Assembly (NCBI GenBank): GCA_024275615.1
Contig: JAJRYU010000586.1
Coordinates: 1-7,003 of the forward strand
Direction: 5' to 3'
DNA length: 7,003 bases
DNA from: Planctomycetota bacterium
GTDB taxonomy: Bacteria > Planctomycetota > GCA-002687715 > DRQF01
A model generated the notes under the pieces. That model had not been told where the DNA came from and made no database searches. It was given only the letters and a program-made list of their open reading frames with translations. Position 1 is the first letter of the stretch; each line of letters opens with the position of its first letter. Positions 1-5,138 of the stretch are shown piece by piece. Made by a program: the position numbers and the translations under genes.

Positions 1-1
1 C

Positions 2-1453
2 ATCTTTGTCCAAGTTGTTGCGATCCATGTTCAAGTTCTTGAGTTTTATCGCCTTCGGGAGTTTTTGGGTCAAAGTCCGGCACTGAGTCTCATGGAATCC
101 GTAACCGTCCTTTGGGCCGTGCTCGTGTTCGTGTCAGGCGTTCTTGAAAGACGTTTCATGCCGAATACCAAGGGAGCCATCCACATAGTTTTTATCTGTT
201 TCAGTGCCTTTGTCTTTTTGCTCGGGCTTGCGCAATACAGCGCTGGCTCCCATGCGTTGATCTGGAATCATCACTTTGGGGCGCGACTCTTTGTGATCAT
301 CATGGTGGCCTACAGTTCTTGGGCGCACGCGCAGATATTTAGCAAGGCGATCCGCCCAATTCTCGCCTACACATCATTCGCTGCCCTGGTACTTCTACTT
401 CATGCCGACATGTTGAGTTTTTACGGCTATTTTACCCCTATGCACGGGCAACCCTATTTTAGCTTCCGCGAAGCCCTCTGCATCCTTTGGGCCCTGGCTG
501 CCTTGTCTCTTGGATTTGGTGAAGATCGACTGGCTCAAGAGCCCTCGCGATCTGGTCGTTTCTTCATGCTTTCGGCGGGGGCCATCGTGCTGGCTGCGAG
601 TCTCCCCGGCTACGACAACGCATCGGGGCTGATCATGATGAACCGACATTTCCTGTCGAGATTTTCGATCATTGCTGTTTCCATTTATGGCTCGTGGACC
701 CGCAGATGTCCTCGTCCGGCTCTTGTGCAGGCCACGGTCCTTCTTGGGCCCTTCGTTGCTCTCGCTATTCTGCTGCACGTCGACACAACAAGCTTCTACG
801 ATCACGCGCAGCTGGCGGGAGCGATGCCGTACTTGGGGTTTTCCTCGGCTCTTTGCGTGCTTTGGGCGGCTCTAACTTTGTCGATGGGCTTTGTGGAGAA
901 GCGATTCAGGATAAATCCGAAATCCACAGGGCATATGTTATTTCTCAGCGTAAGTTTCTTCGTGCTCATGGCAAGTTTTGAAAGCCAACAAGACTTGGCG
1001 TCCGTCATCTTGATCAATCGTGATTTCGGGGCACGGCTGTCGGTCATTGCAGTTGCTTTTTTCGCCTATTGGCGGAATCGGTGCCATACAAACCAAACCC
1101 AGTGGGCGGTTGTCGAATCTGCAGCTCACGTGGGCCTCATGGTCCTGTTGGGATGGGAGCTGAGAGTTCCTCTTGGGCAAGAACTTGGAGAGTTTGGTTT
1201 CAGGACCGGTTTCTTGTCTTTGGTTTGGTCGGCTTATGCTCTTTGTCTTATTGGTGTTGGTCTCAGGTACCGTTGTCGTAGACAAAGAAAACTCGGTCTT
1301 GTCTTCTTTGGAATTGTTGTCGTCAAAGTTCTATTTAGAGATACAGTCGACCTGAATGCCATGAGCCGGGTCCTCTCTTTTGTTGGTGCCGGTCTCTTGT
1401 TGCTCTACGGTAGTTATCTCTACAACCGTTTTGAAAGCAGGCTCAAGGCATGA
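2..1453 (+). CDS. DUF2339-like polytopic membrane protein, 5'-truncated by the window edge
   Basis: This is an integral inner-membrane protein of unknown function; no catalytic motif is visible. The reading frame is open from the first complete codon (base 2) to TGA at 1451-1453, giving 484 residues. A TTG at base 65 could be called a start, but the codons before it encode HVQVLEFYRL, which matches the later linker segments LLHADMLSFY and LLHVDTTSFY, so the gene clearly begins outside the window. Hydrophobic helices alternate with short basic loops throughout. Four repeat units can be aligned on a Leu/Val-Trp pair whose Trp codons lie at 113, 488, 863 and 1226. Each unit continues into a G..E.R-type loop and an arginine ahead of a helix (GARL, LSRF, GARL, SRVL). 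The ending, with KVLFRDTVDL and SRVLSFVGAGLLLLYGSYLY, resembles the DUF2339 C-terminus; that family usually runs to 700-1000 residues, so about half may be missing. The lipoprotein gene follows 88 bases downstream. The family call rests on recalled pattern, not a search. Confidence 0.75.
   Translation: MFVQVVAIHVQVLEFYRLREFLGQSPALSLMESVTVLWAVLVFVSGVLERRFMPNTKGAIHIVFICFSAFVFLLGLAQYSAGSHALIWNHHFGARLFVIIMVAYSSWAHAQIFSKAIRPILAYTSFAALVLLLHADMLSFYGYFTPMHGQPYFSFREALCILWALAALSLGFGEDRLAQEPSRSGRFFMLSAGAIVLAASLPGYDNASGLIMMNRHFLSRFSIIAVSIYGSWTRRCPRPALVQATVLLGPFVALAILLHVDTTSFYDHAQLAGAMPYLGFSSALCVLWAALTLSMGFVEKRFRINPKSTGHMLFLSVSFFVLMASFESQQDLASVILINRDFGARLSVIAVAFFAYWRNRCHTNQTQWAVVESAAHVGLMVLLGWELRVPLGQELGEFGFRTGFLSLVWSAYALCLIGVGLRYRCRRQRKLGLVFFGIVVVKVLFRDTVDLNAMSRVLSFVGAGLLLLYGSYLYNRFESRLKA
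110..1330 (+). repeat. Four protein-level internal repeats in the DUF2339-like gene
   Basis: Units are anchored on the Trp codons at 113, 488, 863 and 1226, with spacings of 125, 125 and 121 residues. Units 1-3 share the order LWA, then a G..E.R(F) loop, a helix, an N-containing turn (WNHHFGARL, MNRHFLSRF, INRDFGARL), and a helix ending in SSW, GSW or AYW. Unit 4 (VWSAYAL to SRVLSFVGAG) is more divergent and shorter. The similarity is seen in translation; the DNA has diverged too far to be a recent duplication. Confidence 0.7.
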
Positions 1454-1528
1454 GGCTTGTTTCATGAAATGCTCCGATCTTCTGTCTCAGATTCGCCACA
1501 TCAAGACAGAATTTCTGGAAACCACTTT

Positions 1529-1534
1529 GGGGAA
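1529..1534 (+). promoter_or_regulatory. Ribosome binding site deciding the DUF6624 lipoprotein start
   Basis: GGGGAA lies 7 bases before the ATG at 1542. The other in-frame ATG just before the hydrophobic stretch (1560) has no comparable purine run, so 1542 is preferred. Confidence 0.5.
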
Positions 1535-1541
1535 AATTCAG

Positions 1542-2240
1542 ATGATTGGCCAAAGCAAGATGAAGATTCTGTTGATAGGTGGCTTGCTCTTGATGGGAAG
1601 TTGCGCCTCTAAGCGTCCGACTTCGCTCAACGAAGTTCGACATGAACTCGTCGCCATGAAGGACTTGGACCAATATCTCAACCAGCTTGTCGTCGATCGT
1701 GACGAGAAGGCCCGGGAATCTGGATTCTCCGCTCGCAAGGAGCGAATAACGAAAGCCAATTCCAAACGCATCGAGGAGATATTCGAGGACATCGGATATC
1801 CGACCTCAGCGCTCGTAGGCGACGAAGCATCGGATGCATTTTGGCTGCTCACCCAGCACTCAGATCACAAACCGCAATTCCAGGAGAAGGTTATTCAGGC
1901 CTTGAAGCCCCTTGTGATTGCTGGAGAAGCCCGAAGCGATTCTCTGGCATACCTCACTGACCGCGTTCGAATTAACACCGATCGTCTTCAAGTGTACGGC
2001 ACACAAGTTGAGTTTGAGCTGGCCCTAGGCAAAGCGAAACCAAAGCCGCTGGAAAACCCTGAATCGGTCGACCAAAGGCGTGCCGAAGTCGGACTTGGCC
2101 CACTTTGGCTCTATTTGAATGAAATGAGCGAATTCCAGTTCAAAAACAACGAGTCCTATTACGCCGACCTGGGGGTCCATGGGCCGTGGCAGTATCCCGA
2201 GGGATTCGTCGACTGGGGCAGCAACATGGTGCCGCGCTGA
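1542..2240 (+). CDS. DUF6624 domain lipoprotein
   Basis: Predicted envelope-anchored lipoprotein of 232 residues; the biochemical role of DUF6624 is unknown to me. The N-terminus has a basic stretch (QSKMK), a hydrophobic core (ILLIGGLLL) and a lipobox MGSC, with Cys21 as the lipidated residue. It is followed by Ala-Ser-Lys, so there is no Asp at +2 and the outer membrane is the likely destination in a diderm. The DUF6624 pattern then runs from about residue 40 to 182: GYPTSALVGDEAS (85-97), WLLTQHSDH (101-109), LAYLTDRV (125-132), YGTQ (142-145) and VDQRRAEVGLGPL (166-178). A Trp/Tyr-rich tail of about 45 residues follows. The frame is open further upstream (ATG at 1380 and 1464), but the 1380 start would overlap the preceding gene by 74 bases and both would bury the signal peptide. 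The 88-base gap and shared strand suggest one transcript with the DUF2339-like gene. Confidence 0.8.
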   Translation: MIGQSKMKILLIGGLLLMGSCASKRPTSLNEVRHELVAMKDLDQYLNQLVVDRDEKARESGFSARKERITKANSKRIEEIFEDIGYPTSALVGDEASDAFWLLTQHSDHKPQFQEKVIQALKPLVIAGEARSDSLAYLTDRVRINTDRLQVYGTQVEFELALGKAKPKPLENPESVDQRRAEVGLGPLWLYLNEMSEFQFKNNESYYADLGVHGPWQYPEGFVDWGSNMVPR

Positions 2241-2242
2241 TC

Positions 2243-2283
2243 TCCGCAACGCGGATTCGCGACACCTTGCTGCGCCTTGGTGT
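2243..2283. terminator. Possible weak hairpins between convergent genes
   Basis: The 42-base gap between the convergent stops holds TCCGC-AAC-GCGGA (2243-2255, perfect 5-bp stem, 3-base loop). It also holds ACACC (2262-2266) pairing with GGTGT (2279-2283) around a 12-base loop. Neither is followed by a T-run on either strand, so neither is a classical intrinsic terminator. Placement between two converging genes is the main argument. Confidence 0.25.
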
Positions 2284-3560
2284 TACTGAATGATGTAGGA
2301 CGAATTGAATGGGGTTGTATTTAGGGCGCTAGGGTTCTTGAGGAACTTGATGCCCCGGCCAATGGGGTCGTTCACACTATTGGCGAAGCCGTTGAGGTCA
2401 ATAGGGTTGTTGATGGGGAATAGGCCATGATCGAACAACTCGAACGCGGATTTGCCCAGGCCACGGGCGGTGAGAGTACCGTGAAGAGCTGATAAGTCCG
2501 GTCCGAAACCAAACACATTAGGATCAACGTTGTTGCCTGGTGTGATACCAACAACGGTGTTGATGGAAGGGGGCCCTTGATAGCCGTGAACGTAAACAGC
2601 GATGTCATCGTTGTCGGTAATCATGATTTCTCCACCATGCGGACCGCTTACGTTGGAAAACTCGGCAACGTATTCGTGGACGAATTTCACCTTCATCAAT
2701 CCGCTTGGGTCGCGAAATTGCTGGGCATAAATGCGGGTGGGATTGGCAAAGGTGTTGATTTCTGGGGAGAGGTCAGTGTAGTAGCTCATGATCCGGGGAA
2801 CGCCGCTGAGCACGTTGTTGACACTCGGGTTTGGGAAACTCTGGTCGACAGCGCCAAACGAGATGTGCCCATTTGAAGAGACGAATGCCCGGGTGTAGTT
2901 GACGCCATAAAAGTTGAATGTGAATCCGTTGCGGAAAGGAAAGATGCCAAAGTCTTCGCCTATCGCAAGTGAGTCGTTGAGCTGGAATTTCTTGTAGCCA
3001 TTGCGGAATGTCCCTTGAATTGCCGCAGTCGAGCGAACATTGAAAGGCGGATTTGTTGGGTCGTTCACGATGGCTTGCGAGCTGATTTCAAACTTGTTGT
3101 AAAGTTGAATCTGAGTGCAAGTGGGAATGTTGGCTTGCTTCACGCACGAGGCCATCGATGCGACAGCCGAAAATTGGCCAGCAGCATTGGTCATGGTGTT
3201 CGCCGTCGGAGAATTATAACCATCGAACAACACTTGGTCGGCGTAACCGTTCCCGCCAACATCGCGAATGTCCATTTGGATGTTAAACATATTCCAAGCA
3301 TTAATGACGATGGTGGTGCCCAACGTGCCCGAGCGGTCGATGACCATGGCCACGGGAGCCGAAATTGGGAAAGCCTGGATGTTCATGGTGATCAATGAAT
3401 CGGTGATGGCAGTCGCTTGAATGGGGGCGGCCATACCCAACGAGACTGACGCTGGGGCATCAACCATGTATTGAGTGTTCACAGTAGCGGTCACAGCTTG
3501 TTGCCCGTAGGCGAAGCTACAAAGGCAGGCAATAGCTGACAAAGCCAATAATCTTGACAT
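2283..3560 (-). CDS. Secreted beta-rich protein with nidogen-like domain
   Basis: An exported protein of 425 residues, exact function not recognised. Residues 1-19 form a Sec-type signal peptide (MSR, a hydrophobic core, then AYG before QQ), with cleavage probably after Gly19. The mature N-terminal half (20-200) is rich in Ala, Thr, Asn, Val and Ile, as in beta-sandwich extracellular domains, and holds Cys139 and Cys148, which could form a disulfide loop. From about 205 to 345 there is a pattern seen in nidogen-like and similar extracellular modules: FPFRNGFTFNFYGVNYT (207-223), FVSSNGHISFG (226-236), PRIMSYYTDLSP, then GGEIMITDNDDIAVYVHG. No C-terminal sorting motif or transmembrane anchor is visible; it ends SSYIIQ. 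The ATG has a strong ribosome binding site. The gene is monocistronic here, convergent with the lipoprotein gene and divergent from the glycosyltransferases, so its link to them may be only positional. The secretion call is firm; the domain name is tentative. Confidence 0.75.
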   Translation of the reverse strand: MSRLLALSAIACLCSFAYGQQAVTATVNTQYMVDAPASVSLGMAAPIQATAITDSLITMNIQAFPISAPVAMVIDRSGTLGTTIVINAWNMFNIQMDIRDVGGNGYADQVLFDGYNSPTANTMTNAAGQFSAVASMASCVKQANIPTCTQIQLYNKFEISSQAIVNDPTNPPFNVRSTAAIQGTFRNGYKKFQLNDSLAIGEDFGIFPFRNGFTFNFYGVNYTRAFVSSNGHISFGAVDQSFPNPSVNNVLSGVPRIMSYYTDLSPEINTFANPTRIYAQQFRDPSGLMKVKFVHEYVAEFSNVSGPHGGEIMITDNDDIAVYVHGYQGPPSINTVVGITPGNNVDPNVFGFGPDLSALHGTLTARGLGKSAFELFDHGLFPINNPIDLNGFANSVNDPIGRGIKFLKNPSALNTTPFNSSYIIQ

Positions 3561-3564
3561 GATA

Positions 3565-3572
3565 TTTCCTCT
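3565..3572 (-). promoter_or_regulatory. Strong ribosome binding site of the secreted-protein gene
   Basis: On the minus strand this reads AGAGGAAA, with the GAGG core 7 bases before the ATG at 3560. It supports the chosen start and reasonably efficient translation. Confidence 0.7.
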
Positions 3573-3601
3573 TCAATTACCTCTTGAGCCATCAGTTTGG
3601 T

Positions 3602-3619
3602 TGGTCTTGATCAAGACCA
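3602..3619. promoter_or_regulatory. 18-base perfect palindrome, candidate operator
   Basis: TGGTCTTGATCAAGACCA is its own reverse complement with no spacer. It lies 42 bases upstream of the secreted-protein start and about 195 bases upstream of the glycosyltransferase start. An outer, spaced pair TTGGT (3597-3601) and ACCAA (3626-3630) adds imperfect symmetry. The form and place fit a homodimeric repressor site or a hairpin in the 5' untranslated region of the minus-strand gene. No -35/-10 pair stands out around it, so the promoter itself is not called. Confidence 0.4.
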
Positions 3620-3656
3620 TGGTACACCAAAACATGGCAATTCCACGCACTCGACT

Positions 3657-3690
3657 TTTGACTATGAGCTTAGTGTCGGACGAAGTCAAA
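3657..3690. repeat. Short spaced inverted repeat in the divergent intergenic region
   Basis: TTTGACT (3657-3663) and AGTCAAA (3684-3690) are perfect 7-base inverted copies separated by 20 bases. This could be a second regulator site or chance. Apart from this and the palindrome, the 254-base gap 3561-3814 shows no gene, no clear sigma-70 promoter and no riboswitch-like structure that I can recognise. Confidence 0.25.
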
Positions 3691-3814
3691 GACTCCTTGT
3701 TTTTGTGGCCGACTGTCATCGGCAGATTGCGGCGTGCAAGTTAGTTGAGATCACGTAAGATGGCGTTTGCTCGACATCACTCAGGACTTTTTGCTGACAA
3801 GAGATCATCCGACT

Positions 3815-5047
3815 GTGAAGATTATCCACCTCGTTCACTATTTTCCTCCGCTCCAACACGGTGGTACTCAGGACTACGTCGCCAACATCGCAGACTGTCA
3901 ACAAGGTATGGGGCATGATGTCATGGTGATTTCTGGGTCGAGTGATTTGGGACGTGGGATTTCTTTCGAGCCGGGATTGCGTGAAAGTGGCGTTCAAGTC
4001 CAATGGTTTTTCCGTGACGGGGCAACCGAGGCCTATTCTGCCTATGTCGGGAGCGAGCGAATTGAGACTCAAATTGCCGAGAGGGTAGAGGATTTTGGCG
4101 CTGATCTTGTCCATCTGCACCATTGGCAAGCTCTGAGCTCGGGGATCATTAGCAAACTGAAAACAGCGGACATCCCGGTTATCGTGACTCTGCATGATTT
4201 TTACACTACGTGCATGCGTTTCTTTCGCATGCCAGACCCGACTCGTTTTTGTGCGCCTCACGTTACATTTCTCGATTGTGCCCAGTGTGTGAGTGCTGAT
4301 TTGCCAGGACATTCTCTGGCTGAAATTGAGACTGTTGCTAGTTCACGGGTCAACGCACTGCAAAACGAATTGGCAGAAGCCGATGCTGTGCTTTGTGTCA
4401 GTCAGGCACAAAAGGACTTCTTGGTGAGCCTGCCGACGTTTTTGTGCTCGAAAGTCGAAGTTGAAGGTATTGGTGTTCCTGAGTCCCTAGTTGTGCCACC
4501 TTGTGAAAGCCCCCGGGGAGAGACTCTGAAGCTTGTTCAATGGGGGGGGCTCGATCCAAGAAAGGGTGTTCACCTGATCAGTCAAGCTATGGCAGCAAGT
4601 CAGCATGCCAATGACATGGAATTGCACGTCTTTGGGGACACACCGGAGAGAGCTTACTTGCAAGAGATTACCTCCTGGGGTGGGAACGTAGTCTTTCACG
4701 GCTCATATGAAACTTCTGAGATTTTGGGGTTCGCTTCCCGGTTTCACTTGGCTGTGTTTCCCTACATTGCTTTCGAGACCTACGGATTGTCGGTGGACGA
4801 AGCTCTACACGCAGGTATTCCCTTGGTTGTTTCCGATCGTGGCGCTCCTTGCCAGAGAATCGGCAGCCGGGGACGCGCCTTGCCAGCGGAGAATCCGCAG
4901 GCTCTCGCCGACTTTCTTGATGAAGTCTACTTGGACCGAGGAATCCTCGATGAGATGCGCCGGGGTGTTCACCTCGCCAAAACCCTCGAAGCCCACGTAC
5001 CGGCCCTTTTGGCTCGATACAGGGAGATTCTCGAAACTCCGAAATAG
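3815..5047 (+). CDS. GT4-type (GT-B fold) glycosyltransferase
   Basis: Cytoplasmic retaining glycosyltransferase of 410 residues, presumably moving a sugar from a nucleotide donor to a growing glycan; donor and acceptor cannot be read from sequence. The N-terminal Rossmann half starts KIIHLVHYFPP with the glycine-rich HGGTQ loop (15-19), followed by HLHHW (100-104) and TLHD (125-128). A four-cysteine pattern CX12CX8CX2C (Cys133, 146, 155, 158) comes next. The C-terminal half has WGGLDPRKGVHL (243-254; Lys250 a likely donor-phosphate contact), HVFGD (271-275), and the EX7E motif ETYGLSVDE (Glu321, Glu329) followed by GIPLVVSDRGAP. GTG at 3815 is chosen because it puts MKIIHLVH in register with the paralogue's MRILHFVH. 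The frame is also open from TTG codons at 3767 and 3791, but these would add a non-conserved leader. The ribosome binding site is weak (AAGAGA at 3799-3804). An eight-G run sits inside the gene. Confidence 0.88.
   Translation: MKIIHLVHYFPPLQHGGTQDYVANIADCQQGMGHDVMVISGSSDLGRGISFEPGLRESGVQVQWFFRDGATEAYSAYVGSERIETQIAERVEDFGADLVHLHHWQALSSGIISKLKTADIPVIVTLHDFYTTCMRFFRMPDPTRFCAPHVTFLDCAQCVSADLPGHSLAEIETVASSRVNALQNELAEADAVLCVSQAQKDFLVSLPTFLCSKVEVEGIGVPESLVVPPCESPRGETLKLVQWGGLDPRKGVHLISQAMAASQHANDMELHVFGDTPERAYLQEITSWGGNVVFHGSYETSEILGFASRFHLAVFPYIAFETYGLSVDEALHAGIPLVVSDRGAPCQRIGSRGRALPAENPQALADFLDEVYLDRGILDEMRRGVHLAKTLEAHVPALLARYREILETPK
4542..4549 (+). repeat. G8 homopolymer tract inside a glycosyltransferase gene
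   Basis: Eight consecutive G residues encode Trp243-Gly-Gly. Loss of one G would bring TGA at 4575-4577 into frame, and gain of one G would reach TGA at 4612-4614. Either removes the donor-binding half and the EX7E motif. The paralogue encodes the same WG motif as TGG GGC GCC, without a run. Confidence 0.6.
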
Positions 5048-5056
5048 CTGCAAAGA

Positions 5057-5088
5057 AGGCCTCGTTCGAGGTTTGGCAAGAGAGGCCT
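5057..5088 (+). other. Intergenic inverted repeats between the two glycosyltransferases
   Basis: CCTCG-TT-CGAGG (5060-5071) can form a short hairpin, extended by G-U pairs. Alternatively, AGGCCTC (5057-5063) can pair with GAGGCCT (5082-5088) across 18 bases. The two pairings share bases and exclude each other. No T-run follows, so a full terminator is unlikely and the 91-base gap is compatible with one operon. Confidence 0.3.
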
Positions 5089-5127
5089 AAGTCGTCATAA
5101 TGCCCCCGTGTAATGAGTGAGTGCTTC

Positions 5128-5131
5128 GGAA
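5128..5131 (+). promoter_or_regulatory. Ribosome binding site of the second glycosyltransferase
   Basis: GGAA sits 7 bases before the ATG at 5139. It is modest in strength but at normal spacing, and supports that start. Confidence 0.4.
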
Positions 5132-5138
5132 ATCCACG

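Noticed and set aside
65..67. TTG as the start of the first membrane protein
   Set aside because: The frame is open to the left edge and the upstream residues match the protein's own repeat linker, so this is an internal codon of a truncated gene.
395..805. 136-codon open frame on the minus strand
   Set aside because: It is antisense to the repeat-rich membrane protein, has low-complexity charged composition and no domain pattern.
1380..1541. Longer version of the lipoprotein starting at 1380 or 1464
   Set aside because: The 1380 start lies deep inside the preceding gene, and both add residues ahead of a clear lipoprotein signal. The start at 1542 has a good ribosome binding site.
3559..3744. 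61-codon plus-strand frame in the divergent intergenic region
   Set aside because: It starts at the edge of the minus-strand gene's start codon, has no ribosome binding site, and covers the palindrome and inverted repeat.
3760..3814. ATG at 3760 as the start of the first glycosyltransferase
   Set aside because: It is in a different reading frame from the conserved protein and gives a product unlike any domain.
3716..4312. 198-codon open frame on the minus strand
   Set aside because: It lies opposite the well-supported glycosyltransferase and its translation resembles no protein family.
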